From NCBI GenBank assembly GCA_000969725.1, contig JXSR01S002980.1: a DNA stretch of 25,828 bases; one strand, 5' to 3'. Under the pieces are notes generated by a model. The model searched no databases. It saw nothing but the letters and a program-made list of their open reading frames with translations, and was not told where the DNA came from. A program made the translations under genes and the position numbers. Numbering within the stretch: position 1 is the stretch's first letter; each line of letters starts with the position of its first letter. This DNA is from Ophiothrix spiculata. Its lineage: Eukaryota; Echinodermata; Ophiuroidea; Amphilepidida; Ophiotrichidae. Of this stretch, positions 10,143 to 21,524 are shown one piece after another.

Positions 10143-10683
10143 CAGGGTTTCCCAACTAATTTAGTTGAAGCTCCACTTTCGATGTTTGCAATTGCTAAGG
10201 CGCCATTCAACATGCTTAGCGAGCAAAGCGAGCAGAGCCTTTTACTTGCAGCTTGGGGTCCAGAGGCCCGTTCAAGGGCCATGGTTGAAACCCCTGGTGG
10301 GGTCGAGGGTCTATTGTGTTTTAAAAGGATGAAATGGCTCTTGTTTGGCCTATTACAGTCCTATCAAATTGGCCCAACAATCCCCCATGCACCCAATCAG
10401 AGCCCCTAAGCTGGCCTGGATCACAAGCCGGGACTCTTCACTCGCTACGTGTACTGGACAGCCATAGTATGTTATATTTCAAGCCAATGAAATACAGAAA
10501 CTGTGACACAAAATCCATTCCTTTATTTTTCCGCTCTCCTAAAATTTCTAAAACAAAACATGAATGGAGATATTTGTTATTTTTTCTCCTTTTTCCCCTT
10601 TCTTTTTCTTAATTCTGCCGCACGCCACTTTGCAAGTAGTGATGCGCCACAAATGGAGCAGCACCGCTAGTTCAGAATCCCTG
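10143..10683. mobile_element. hAT-type non-autonomous element, 541 bp
   Basis: Ends CAGGGTTTCCCAACT and (reverse complement) CAGGGATTCTGAACT. Target duplication ATCTAGAT (10135-10142) / ATCTAGAC (10684-10691), one mismatch, close to the nTCTAGAn hAT preference. No transposase. Confidence 0.78.
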
Positions 10684-10940
10684 ATCTAGACATTTGGAAT
10701 AGTTGAAATGAGATCTTGCAATCTATTTATTTTAAACCAGGTGTTATACAATCTGTAGGTATTGTTATATCCATATTTTTATAATTTATGTATTATGAGT
10801 TGCCCAGAGGGGCATAATTATAGAATGATATACTTTTTTTTCCAATTACTATTTTTATCATGATCTGAACAAAAACTGGAGATCTTTAATTTCAAGATTC
10901 TATTGTCACTGAAAGGAATCAGGGGAAGTGCACTCAACTA

Positions 10941-11316
10941 GGCCCAAAAAAAATTGTTTGTTTGCCCTCCGCGACCGACCCTTAAATGCCAAAAATTTAG
11001 GTCGGGTATTTTAGTTTAGTTTTTGTTTTTCTTCATACACCTAAGATATGAAAACTCAATATTTACGACGAAAAATGTAAAATTAAACAGCATAAAGTCA
11101 CATTTAGTAGTATAATATGCATATTTACTCTAAGTAATGACCCACAATCTTTGATGAAGCCCTATATTGCTTGATGTTCATGATAAAATCCATGGAATAA
11201 GATCATTATCTAAAATATATGTGCAGAGTAAAAAAGAAAAAAAAAAGGTCAACCAACCGACCCACAATTTTATTTTTTCCACTAGAGGGCAAACAAACCA
11301 TTTATTAATTTAGGCC
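10941..11316. mobile_element. Foldback MITE with TTTGTTTGCCCTC arms
   Basis: GTTTGTTTGCCCTC (~10956) pairs with GAGGGCAAACAAAC (~11285), followed by CGACCGACCC against an inverted GACC-rich segment. Outermost bases are GGCC on both sides. Confidence 0.65.
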
Positions 11317-11362
11317 GTATAAGGGCTCTGTCGCACATCACGAAACATACGGATAACGAACT

Positions 11363-11427
11363 AATAACGTACACTGGTTTGGTCATTGAAATGCATGTAA
11401 TCGATTACCAAACCAGTGTACGTTATT
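11363..11427. other. 65-nt hairpin with 21-bp perfect stem
   Basis: AATAACGTACACTGGTTTGG plus T (11363-11383) is the exact reverse complement of 11407-11427, with a 23-nt loop. An outer CACATCAC/GTGATGTG pair extends it beyond an unpaired part. It could be a small foldback or a precursor-like RNA hairpin. Confidence 0.55.
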
Positions 11428-11462
11428 CGCACTGTACAGTGATGTGTATTTGAAGTAGTTAG

Positions 11463-11749
11463 TAAGGGCCAAAACATAGTCGGCCTCAAACAAAATTTTC
11501 CCTACCAAATATTTGGTTGTGACGTTAAAATGACGATTGACTTCAAATAAAATAACTTTAACACAGAGTTGAGACCAAATAAAATTTCACGCTAAATTGC
11601 AGATGTGTTGAATTGCCATATACAATGCATCAAATGTTTTTTACCGGTTTATACTTTAAATTCGATCACAAATATTTGGTGACATCATGATGAAATGTTT
11701 GTTAGCGAAAATTTTGTTTGAAGGACGACTTTGATTTGGCCCTAACTGT
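11463..11749. mobile_element. Foldback MITE, TAAGGGCC ends
   Basis: The left end AAGGGCCAAAACATAGTCGG and the reverse complement of the right end, TAGGGCCAAATCAAAGTCGT, match. Both continue to CAAACAAAATTTT. ACCAAATATTTGG is near-palindromic inside. Confidence 0.65.
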
Positions 11750-12299
11750 AAACACTGCAGAAGTAAATGAGTGGAATTGAGTGATTCTTGGAAACATACT
11801 TCGTTGATGCTGTAAAATGATACACTGAACAAATGTATTTCTCCATTTTGCTGAAAAAGCAATGCAGTGGAAACTCTTTATAATGAAGTTGCTTGGAAAA
11901 GACAAATTCCTTCTTTATATCCAAAATTTTGTTATATCAGAGTTGCAAAAACAATAAAAAAAACCCCAAGAAATTTAACTAAAATAATTCTTTATAACAG
12001 GGCTTCTCTTATATCAGATTTCATTAAAATGAGTTTTACTGTATCATAATAATCAGATTAATTTCGCAGAATATGGGCTCGAACTATTCACCTGGGTCAT
12101 GATATCCTTCTGAATTGACCGTGCAAATTTAAAAGAAATATCCTTTGGTTAATTATGTTCTAAAAATGTATTTATTTTGTGATCACAATGATTAGTTATG
12201 GTGCGGTGAGCCATGTGAACAGTTGGGTGTGATTGCTGTAGTAATCTATGCTATAGGCATATTCACCATAGAAGTGATAGAATATACGTATCATATCTG

Positions 12300-12480
12300 A
12301 TGTATCATCATCATCTGTCGGCTGCGGAGCAGGCGACTACAAGTTTTCTCCAACTACAATGGTCCTGAGCCATTTCAGTTAACGTTTGCTCAGTATGCAC
12401 TCTGTATCATTCATAAGGTTATGGATGTACTGCAGAAAAAGGGTTCGCTGTCTTCCTGGTTTCCTTTTCCCATGTGGTGG
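12300..12480 (+). repeat. Dispersed repeat with conserved 24-bp core (copy 1)
   Basis: The core GGCTGCGGAGCAGGCGACTA and four more bases (12320-12343) follow an ATCATCATC run. The identical core occurs inverted at 23587-23610, again next to a CAT/ATG run. It may be the end of a retroposon. Confidence 0.55.
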
Positions 12481-12502
12481 AATGTATAGTACATACTCTT
12501 TG

Positions 12503-12535
12503 TATCTGATGTATACTAGTCGTATACATCAGATA
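12503..12535. repeat. 33-bp palindrome
   Basis: TATCTGATGTATAC, spacer TAGTC, then its exact reverse complement. 14-bp arms. Confidence 0.75.
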
Positions 12536-12957
12536 TGCTACAATGAGCAACATGTACGAGCCGACAACTGCATCGTTTTGTAGCGGTGGCCCACATATAT
12601 TCTATGGCTTCTATGGTGAATATCATCTTGTTTGATTCTACAAAGTTTAGGCATAAGAAACAATGTTTTATATATTTTGCACTTGATGACCGACTCAAAA
12701 ATTGGAAAATAAGTGGGTTTTTTTCCTTTAAAGAACAAAATGTAACGTAACATATAATGTAAAATATATCAACTTTGCTAAAAGAATTGTATTGTAAATC
12801 GTATTGAAAGATAAATGTTTCTATAATCTATAAACCTTGAAGTATGCAGCATGCAGCCTATTTACGCACAAAAACCAATGGGGAATTAGTCCGTATTTTT
12901 CATATCATAACAGCGTACTCAATCCTGCTGAATTTTCAAATAAACTTATATTCAAAG

Positions 12958-13790
12958 CAGTGGCGTGCACAGGATTTTTTGACTGGGAGGGCACAAGATT
13001 TGGTTTCCCCCGAATGACACCATGGGAGGGGTATGATTTGATGTTTTAAATACGCGTATAGCGTGCAAAATATATTAACAAGCGCGCGAAATTTTAAAAC
13101 AAATTTGCTTCTTGTACCTAAAATGGTGATAAATTCTTGATAAACGCGCGAAGCAAATTTTATAGAATATTAACAATCGCGCGCGAAATTTTGAAACAAA
13201 TTTGCTATACAAAAAAAATCTTGATGAACGGGCGAAGCGCACAAAATTTTTTAACATTTTACGTTTGAATATCTAAAAAATGGAAACTTAAATATGAGTG
13301 TTGATAATTTCGTCAAATAGGGGACGCAAAAGTTGTGCCACCTCCAGGTATGTCTTCCTTGGTGCAACCAGTGAATACATGAAAATGCTATCATTGTTTT
13401 GCTTTAATTTTCATTCCTAATGTCGGTTTGGGCGGTTTCCAGTGGCTTTCCCTCCAGTATCTTCAAAACATTGGGGATACCGGGGTAATTATACAACTAA
13501 GGCCAAAAAATCTGCGAGCAAAAATAGTCTATGAAAAAGTAAAGGATTTTTATGACATGTGGGAAAAAATTTGGAAAATTCGCTATTTTGCTAATAATCG
13601 TGAACATTAATTAACAGAATCTAAGCTGAGTCGGTTGATTTTAGACAGCTGACTCGGGAAGAGGGCTTCGTTCGTGGGAGTTGGTCCAGATCCCTGATTT
13701 ACCCAAATGGAACCCTGAATGGCACACCCGACTGGGAGGCACTTTCCCCCCCCCCCCCCCCTCCCCCAGCCCCCTTTGGGCACGCTAGTG
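12958..13790. mobile_element. hAT-type non-autonomous element, 833 bp, perfect 8-bp TSD
   Basis: Flanked by ATTCAAAG on both sides (12950-12957 and 13791-13798). Ends CAGTGGCGTGCACAGG and (reverse complement) CACTAGCGTGCCCAAAG. The interior has GCGCGAA-rich stretches and a C run near 13746-13760. There is no transposase, so it is a deletion derivative. Confidence 0.85.
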
Positions 13791-13799
13791 ATTCAAAGT

Positions 13800-15076
13800 T
13801 TGTATAGGTGATAGTAACAAAATGAGCCAAAAATTATATTAAATGATCATGAATGATTCATGTACAAAAAATATTAATACACAGTTATTCCTACTCGATC
13901 ATTACTAGTCTCTAGTCTCTTACACAATACAAAAACACCTGTCCACAATGTTGTAGAACATATGGGATATGTTATTAATCTCGTAACAGAGTCTGATTGC
14001 TTGTTTCATACTTCAAGGTTTATAGAGTATATTTAGATTCAAATTTTTAGGCACCTCATTATTATAGCATAGTGTATGCTTCAGCAATACCAATATTTTC
14101 TATTTATGGAACTGGAATTTGATTGTTTTCAAATGGGGAAATCCACCAACTGACCCAAATTTTAATTATTTTTTCATTTATGCGCAACATGACACTTTTT
14201 TCCTTATTAAGATGAAATCTTTACTTATGACGATCTAAAACCACCTTATACACATATTATCTGATGCATATACACACTCTTTTTGATAATTTTAGGAATT
14301 TGATATCAGTTACATTTTCCATGAAAATTATCCACTGCCAAACTCTTAGGAAGTATGCACAATTCATTTTTGAAATTTGAAGGACTCATTCACTTTAATC
14401 AAATACAACTATGAACTGACAGTCAGATTTACCTCAACAAAAACATTTTAAAGCTTAGATTTTTTTTTTCAATAGGTAACTCTCTTATTCCCATCAAAGG
14501 AACAAAATGTTGTGATTTTTCCACAGATTTAAAAAATAGATTCCAAACATTATCACCATTTTGGTTACCAACTCCGACTAGAACAGAAATACGCCTACAT
14601 TGACAATTCATGTGGCAGAGATACTGTGCCGTAAGGTGTCTGGTGCAGAGTCTTTGTAACTTTTTTCCAACCACCAGACTTAAGCACAGGGAATAAATAT
14701 ATAAAGACAAATTTTTTTTAGTGTTTTCAAAAACGACACAATCTAACATCATCTTTTTGGCCTTGGAGACGACTACCCCAAATATAGTTCCTTGCTGGTT
14801 CATTTGGAATCTCTGTTTTATATCTGTAAATTTTCTTGATTAAATTATATCAGTCCTTGTGTAGTTTGTAACAACTGCATGTTTAATGCAATCAATCCTT
14901 TCTTATGCTTTCTCCAATCTTTCTGCCCAATTGTTAAAACCTCTTGTGGCTCTTTACTAATAAAAGAAAGTCTTTTCTCAAAGAGAATTGTTTCTTAGTT
15001 ATGATTCTGTCAAATGTGAACTTTGTAGGTTTAAAAAAAGTGTTTAAAAAATCAGTAGGTGTTCAAAAAGAATTTT
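13800..15076. other. No supported gene; one unexplained minus-strand frame
   Basis: AT-rich sequence. A 124-codon minus-strand open frame (14803-14429) has no domain I recognise, and the surroundings show no clear splice or promoter signals. I treat it as chance or a transposon remnant. Confidence 0.4.
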
Positions 15077-15086
15077 CAAAATAGGT

Positions 15087-15886
15087 TATACCTAGGGAGC
15101 AAACATGTTGAAGCATAAAAAGGATATTTTGACTAGTACTAATTTTGACCCATCTCTAATGAAGTTTATGAGATATATCCAAAAACATGAAAGGTCATAC
15201 TAGGGTCATGAGATGGGCCTATGGAGTCAAAAGTGCCCAATTTTATTATTGGCTTCAAAATGTTTGCCTTGCAAAACTGTCTGTACAAAGTAATATTAAT
15301 CATTGCTATGGTTACAGGTTGAGATGAATGAAAAGATTCACCAGTAATGTCAAGTAAACATGATTAAAATTTTAAAAGTTTTCTTTCTTGAATTTTCTAA
15401 TGAAATTTTTAATCAGGTTGAGATGAAGATGTGGTTTTTGGCGCCAATTGTAAATAAGTAGTTTTGCTTGATACCAAAGAAACAATTCATCGAAGACGTC
15501 ACGTTGGAAAATATTACTTTATGTAGATAGTTTTGCAAGACAAATATTTCGAGACCATTTTTAACCAAATCTGACACTTAGAATTTTTGACTTCCATCCA
15601 ACGGCTGGAATGATCTTTTATGTTTTTGGATTTAACTCAAAAACATTTGTCAGAGATGGTCAAAGTATACTTTTCTGCTTCCTCATGATGAGAGGAACAT
15701 GTTAGAATTTGAAAATTTTTAAATTTTGACCCATGCAAAGACTTTACCCCCTCCAGCAGGGTCCCCGTGCAACATGTTGATTTTGTGTCCACCTTAGTGA
15801 TGTTACCTATGGTCCATAGAACCCATCGAGATGGGACGTGTTAAAATTTCCCATTGCAGATCAACATGTTTTGCTCCCTAGGTATA
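15087..15886. mobile_element. Long foldback element with CCTAGGGAGC ends, 800 bp
   Basis: TATACCTAGGGAGCAAACAT at 15087 matches the reverse complement of the sequence ending at 15886 apart from one extra A. Homology continues outward as AAAATAGG. No coding frame inside. Confidence 0.7.
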
Positions 15887-15897
15887 TCCTATTTTTA

Positions 15898-16285
15898 TAT
15901 GCTGGGGAAGTAGTGACGTCATAATTTATGTAAATCACCCAACACATGCGTTTTGGTTCCAAACAAACTTGTTGGACAGTTTTGCCACACGTTAAGTCTA
16001 TTGGGGAAAAAGTCAGACTCCTATTTGATACCATAACATTCGTCTAAAACCAAAAATAAGGGGAAACATGCAGACCTGTTATGCTGAAGGGTGTGATTAC
16101 AAGCCAGGACAGGACCCCTGCCGTTATTTTTTGTTTTCCAACCGAGAAAAATAAGTCTGATTTGTATTAGTATGTACGCCTATTCGTCAATACGTTTGAT
16201 CAGTTGACATAATCATTTGTTTGGAACCAGATCACACGTGTTGGGCTAATTATCATAAATGTGACGTCACTACTCCCCCAGCATA
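15898..16285. mobile_element. TA-ended foldback MITE abutting the previous element
   Basis: The left end TATGCTGGGGAAGTAGTGAC is repeated inverted at 16285 (GTCACTACTCCCCCAGCATA). Pairing continues through CCAACAC and GGTTCCAAACAAA for ~75 bp with mismatches. TA at both ends suggests a mariner-type target. Confidence 0.72.
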
Positions 16286-16289
16286 TTCT

Positions 16290-17880
16290 ACCAGTTTAAC
16301 CATCTATTGATTTTTTTAACATTCTTCCATGCCCATCAAAAATCAATTTACTTCAAAACAGGTTCACTTCAAATATCATGGCAAAAGAGCCATTTTAAAG
16401 GAGGTAGCAGTTTTTGTCTCTTGGCATAAAAAACACCTAACAGTATTTCAAATATTTTGCAGTGCCTCTTATGGTCAAACAAATTATCATTTTTAATTGA
16501 ATTGTTTCTGTGCAAATATTGATATTCTCTGGAGTAGCCTGATTAATGTTTTAACTAATAAATCTATTTGAGAAAGAAACCCAAAATTTAGGAATTACAA
16601 TCATAGAATAATGACATCAATGATAAAGGTTCGTATGGACAAAACAAGGTAGTCCATGACTATATGATAAAGAGAAATTTGATTTCTTGAAAATATGTTT
16701 TTTTTAAATCTGTTATTAATTATGCCCTTCAGTGCTAAAAGATTCATACAGAAATTTCTAAAAAAATTATCATTTGTCTGTTTTGGAACATCGACATATA
16801 TTTTTCTAGAAGGAGAGGCTGAAATTGGTTTAGTCGACTAAATCATTTTTCGTTTTCAAAATAATTGCAGAGTTTTAAATCAGACTTATGAATCAAAAAA
16901 ATAATGATTTTATGCATTGAAACTATTTAAACATGGAATCTTGAGAAGACTAGAGAGAATTTAATTTGCAATACATCATTCTGTGATAGTGGTGTGACTA
17001 ACCTGTGTTTTTTTAAATCCTAACTCATTAAAAATTAAAGTTGGTTTAGAATTGCAATTTTCTCCAATATTCCTCAAAATCATGGGAAACTGCTTGTAGG
17101 TTATTACTATAAACAGGTTCGTGATTCAAACAGGTCTCTCTATTCTGATTGAAATCTGGTGCCAGATCAACGATTCCTCAACCGCTCCCCCAACTCTTTT
17201 GAGTAGAACCTTCATATAACCCAATTGAATCAATTATGTGTATTTTCTGTTGTCTGGAAGGAAATGTACGTCGGCGTACAGTACCTGTTGTGACGTACAC
17301 ATAATACTAGTATGCACGTATGCGGTTTGAAATGGGTAAGCTCACAATATGACTGTCGGTGCAACTCAATGTGGTATACGTCGACGTATAAATTGACGTA
17401 TAGAATAATCGCGCAATCACCGAAAGCTGTAACTAAAAGCAGTTTTGTGTTGCATAAAAGATATTATTTTTAGGAGGATTACTAGCTGGATAAACGTGTC
17501 TCCTTGAGGCCCTAAGATTAAATGCTTAAGGTTATACGAAAACTCTACCAAAACATATCTATATCGGAGCCTCACAATTAATTGAATTTAAATCTAATAT
17601 TTATAACAATTGACTAAAGCAGGCTTTATGCCATGACAAACCCAAAGTGAACTCACTAAGGTCTTGCACATGCCGGATGGTGGTCAAGGGGGAGGGGAGG
17701 AGTCGATATGGACCCAAAATCAAAAGAACCAACACGAATGAGACAAAATGAGTAAGAAATGTCCGTAATTAAGCCTGTTCGTAAGCATGGTTCAAGCGTT
17801 AAAATAATGGTAATGCTGTCATTTATTGTATTTCAAAAGTACATTATAAAAATCACTGTTGTTAGGGTTGAAATTAGAAG
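16290..17880. other. No gene seen; cluster of ACGT palindromes
   Basis: AT-rich non-coding sequence. Between 17266 and 17402 there are several TACGTC/GACGTA motifs, including the perfect palindrome TATACGTCGACGTATA (17375-17390) and GTACGTCGGCGTAC (17266-17279). Confidence 0.5.
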
Positions 17881-17886
17881 GTATAC

Positions 17887-18409
17887 CACTCTCAGAAAAA
17901 AGGTGCCATTAAGAACCCTTTTCTTGAAGCTGTAAGAACCATTTTAGGGCTAAAGAACCCTTTCCGGGCCCTTTTTTTTAAATCTACAAATTAAGCGCCT
18001 GGTCAAAACAAAAAATGATTTGGTTTCTCGTAGAACCAAAACAAAAAAGGTTCAAAAAATGGTTATTTACCCCAAAATGGTTCTTTCGGTTTCAAGAACC
18101 CATTTTTAAACAAAGACAAGGGAACCCTCAAAGGTTCTTGGTAAAACAGAAAAAATGTTTTAATGAAGATAAAACATGTGTAAATATTGTAGATGACTAA
18201 CTGTGTCTTCTCTTTCCTACATTTGCAGATTAGGTCTTGATCATGTTGATGGCCTACTTACATTTTTTAAAGGTTCTACCATGGATATAGGATGGTTCTA
18301 CAAAGAAGCATCAAAGAATCATCAATGGTTCTTGTCAGAACTTTTAGACGAAAGGGTTCTATATAGAGGACAAAAAAAGGTTCTTAATAGCACCTTTTTT
18401 CTTGGAGTG
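17887..18409. mobile_element. MITE with AGAAAAAAGGTGC ends
   Basis: Left CACTCTCAGAAAAAAGGTGC and right (reverse complement) CACTCCAAGAAAAAAGGTGC, both continuing to ATTAAGAACC. The interior repeats GGTTCT/AGAACC many times, which creates misleading open frames. Confidence 0.78.
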
Positions 18410-18582
18410 ATATTGCGTAACACCCATTGTGTATGGTAAAAGTGCTATAAATTACATCTCATCTTGATACTGGATTACCACGCATTTAATCAGTAAAATA
18501 TGGTTCGGTTTGGATGCAGCCAAACTCATCAGAATACCGTATTTTTGCAGGTAACCTACCGTATTATTTCAAATGCGCACTG

Positions 18583-19412
18583 CAGGCCCGTAGCCAGGAT
18601 TTTTTCAAGGGAGTGCGGATTTTCAAAAAAGGGACTTTTTGGAGGAAAATTTTTCGTTTTGGTCGACCCTTAACTAATTTGAGTGGTTTTGACAAAGTGA
18701 CAAGCAAAAAAAAGTTCATTTAGCATTTTTGCAAGCATTTTGTGCAGTATTTTATTTAAAAACGAGCTACATTTACGTATTTTGGTGATTGGGTGTTCTT
18801 TTAGTGGATATTTAGGGACTTTTTGTGGACCTTTCTTGTACATTGTCAGGGTGTCCCATAAAAACCTTTAAAAAAATTAGTAAACATTGTTACGGCTGAG
18901 TGAGTAGATCATTGACAATACTTAATAGGTCTTCATTCAAGGGGAACATACAAAGTCGTGAAATTGGACAGGAAAATTTTATATCCAAATATTTGACAAA
19001 GCATAACTTTTGTTGTTCACTACCAATTGAAATGAAACAAACGGTATATCCGAAAGTTCAATTCATGGGGTATAAATTGCAATCTGTACATACCTTCTAA
19101 CTATCCGTTAAGCTCCGTTAAACCCCCTCTATGGTTAAACCCAAGAAAATTACACGCACAAATTGTAAAGTTTTTTATGGGACACCCTGTACATTAATTT
19201 AGTGCTGAAGTTGCAAAATTTGCTTCTAAATTAAATAAGGAAATTTACTCCTTTAAAATAAAAAGACCAAAAACGTTGTTTTTTACATAAGAAGCTATGG
19301 TAAAAAAAATGGGGGTGTACCATTTTGTATCTACTCATTTGGGGAGTTGCCCCCTTCAAAATATCTTTGCCCCGCCTTGCCCTCCTTTATCAAAATGCCT
19401 GGCTACGCCATG
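18583..19412. mobile_element. hAT-like element with GTAGCCAGG ends, host of a nested insertion
   Basis: Left CAGGCCCGTAGCCAGGATTT and right (reverse complement) CATGGCGTAGCCAGGCATTT. No convincing 8-bp duplication. It is interrupted by the mariner-end MITE at 18847-19190. Confidence 0.55.
18847..19190. mobile_element. Mariner-end MITE (CAGGGTGTCCCATAAAAA), copy 1
   Basis: Left CAGGGTGTCCCATAAAAACC and right (reverse complement) ACAGGGTGTCCCATAAAAAA. About 344 bp, nested in the GTAGCCAGG element. A related sequence lies at 25236-25690. Confidence 0.75.
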
Positions 19413-19419
19413 CTGCAAG

Positions 19420-20520
19420 GAGGAGATCTTTATGGGATAGGTTCCAGGACTGCAGAATGAGTCTACAAGCAAATATCTGTGTGGTTTGGTCAGAGTGATA
19501 TTCACTATTTCAGTGAGCATTAATTTGGTGAGTGAAACGTTATACTTCGATTCTCCAGGATTGGTTGAACAAGACCTAAGTCCCTGAGCTAAGTATAAAA
19601 ACCGCCTGGTGGTATGGGAGGCACTGCACTGTTGAAAGTCCTGTTGACATAAAGCCGATGGTTTTCATGGCTTTTTTCACAGATGACGTCAATGTGGACA
19701 TTCCACAAGGGGACATTCTAATGACCCAAGACTGAGTGACCTTCGATCTTGATTACCAAGTACATCTAAAATTATTTTAAGAGGTCGCACACGTTTCACA
19801 TGCGTTTATTTTAAAGGTCGAACTTATACAAGTAGACCTATCAAATAAAATCGAAAATCGTTCATAACAAGATGACAAAAGCTTCAAGACTAATGAACCA
19901 AAGTTGCACACTTAACTCAGCTATTGTTCTGATTCAGGTTCGCAACACCCCGATTTTATAGTCAAACGCAAGGATTTTGAAATACTCTACTTCATAGGGC
20001 CCGTCTGAGGCGGGGGACGGGGGACCCTAAATTTCACGAGGGGGGCCCCTAAAAAAAGAAAGTAAAGGGAAAGAAATTTAAATTTTCCCTTTGTTTTGAT
20101 ATTTTAAATGTGAAAAATCAAAATATTTGCGCGCTTCGCTCGAATTTTCAGACATTATGTCAATTTTCAGTTGAAAAATTGCCATTTTGGGCAAATTTCA
20201 AGCTGAAATTAGCCGATTTGACAGATTTTTTCGCGCGCTACGCGAGCATTACAAAAAATCATAATTTGCCTCTGACCATTTTTGATATTGTGGTTTATTT
20301 CGTGGGACATAGTGCAACTTAGTAACTGTTCCCGACATGCAATCTTTAATGAAACTCAGCTCGAAATTCATCATTTGAGTAGTAGCAGACGATCTAGAAT
20401 TTTAGACACACTGAATGCTCTAATTAAGCTAGATAAACATGATTAAAGACTTAACAAATATTCCGAGATTGCATTCCGGTATAAGAATACCCTCAATCAG
20501 GAATCGCGTGCAAGGGGAGA
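19420..20520. other. No gene seen; GC-skewed transposon debris
   Basis: No coding frame of interest. Around 20000-20290 there is G-rich and C-rich sequence and GCGCGCTTCGCTCG / CGCGCGCTACGCG motifs like those inside the 12958-13790 element, so this is probably old transposon sequence. Confidence 0.4.
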
Positions 20521-20523
20521 TTT

Positions 20524-20705
20524 AGGTATTCAAACATGCTACAGAGTTGTTCATCGCTAATCAACAACGATGCATACATGCGTCTGCGTATTTTTTATCG
20601 CGCGAGGGTGGCTTTAGCCACCCGAGTGTGATAAAAATACGCCGACGCATCGGATGCAGAGTTGTTGATTAGCGATGAACAACTCTGTAGCATGTTTGAA
20701 TACCT
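20524..20705. mobile_element. 182-bp near-perfect palindromic element
   Basis: Arms 20524-20568 and 20661-20705 are identical inverted copies for 45 bases (starting AGGTATTCAAACATGCTACA). The inner part pairs with mismatches and closes on GGGTGGCTTTAGCCACCC. A related fragment, TCATCACTAATCAACAAC, lies at 20991-21008. Probably a recent foldback insertion. Confidence 0.85.
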
Positions 20706-21440
20706 TTCAACAACGAAAAGCTTTATGAAAACGTATGCATTAAATTCTAAATATTTTCAATTTAATAGATACTAATTTCAATAAAAATACTTTGAAGAAT
20801 CTGAAACAAAATGCTAGTTTTTAAATGATTGTTGCTTTGTCGTTTCAACTGTTCCCAAGCACCAGTCCTTGCACGTACTCAAGTTCCCGACGCGCGATGA
20901 ACAGTGCGCCGATTTAGGTGCACTGCGTAAACGCACCTCCGTGTACGCTGTGCCATGCGTGACGCGCTTATTTGAATATCAACTGTGGATTCATCACTAA
21001 TCAACAACGGCGCGCTCCCGTATAAGAAGATACGGTGAGTTGTTGAATGACTCAATGAAACGCAAGACAGATTTATAAATTTAGAAAGAAGGTGCTTAAT
21101 TGCATACAACCAAGTCCTGGATAACACTATCCCAAGCACTTTCACCACACAGCAGATTGATATTGCAATCAAACCCGTTGTGATGTTATTGCTCCAGTGT
21201 GCTTTAAATTTGCTTTTCCTTGGTTAATTAGTGTTGTGTACATGTACCCTTAAACAAAATACGCTATGCGTAGCATACAGTATCTTGCGTGCCGGTGACG
21301 CTACAAGTTGGTAGTAGCAACCACGTGCGGCGCAATAAACATTGCCCTGAGCAACAACTATCATAGTTATACAAACTTTGATTTCGTTCAAGTATCTTGA
21401 CAAATAATCTCCAGTTTATCAGTCTTCTGAATCAAATAAT
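20706..21440. other. Upstream region of the FFAT-repeat gene
   Basis: No coding feature. It contains a relic of the palindromic family near 20990-21040, small GC-rich hairpins (20900-20960) and a CACGTG box (21322-21327). Confidence 0.4.
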
Positions 21441-21443
21441 CTG

Positions 21444-21450
21444 TATAAAA
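21444..21450 (+). promoter_or_regulatory. TATA box of the FFAT-repeat gene
   Basis: TATAAAA lies 76 bases before the proposed ATG. A start site about 30 bases downstream would leave a 5' leader of about 45 bases. A CACGTG E-box lies further up at 21322-21327. Both are pattern matches only. Confidence 0.35.
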
Positions 21451-21519
21451 ACGTATATCATTTTGGACAAGACTTTGTTGAATTACTGACATCAGTTATT
21501 GCGAAGACCCGGTTCCAAG

Positions 21520-21524
21520 ATGAA
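21520..21524 (+). CDS. Exon 1 coding part (5 bases) of the FFAT-repeat gene
   Basis: ATGAA is followed directly by the strong donor GTAAGT. Unspliced, the frame would read Met-Lys-stop, so splicing is required. The ATG has A at -3, a favourable start context, and no other ATG lies between the proposed TATA box and this one. Confidence 0.6.

Noticed and set aside
10182..10612. Overlapping plus-strand frames of 75 and 92 codons
   Set aside because: Both lie wholly inside the hAT-type element 10143-10683 and show no transposase motif.
14429..14803. 124-codon minus-strand open frame
   Set aside because: No recognisable domain, no clear splice or promoter signals, and atypical composition. A frame this long can occur by chance in 25 kb of six-frame sequence; I cannot support a gene.
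18015..18439. Plus-strand frames of 61 and 78 codons
   Set aside because: They arise from repeated GGTTCT/AGAACC sequence in the MITE at 17887-18409.
20879..21172. 97-codon minus-strand frame
   Set aside because: It crosses a relic of the palindromic family and hairpin-rich DNA, with no domain or splice signals.
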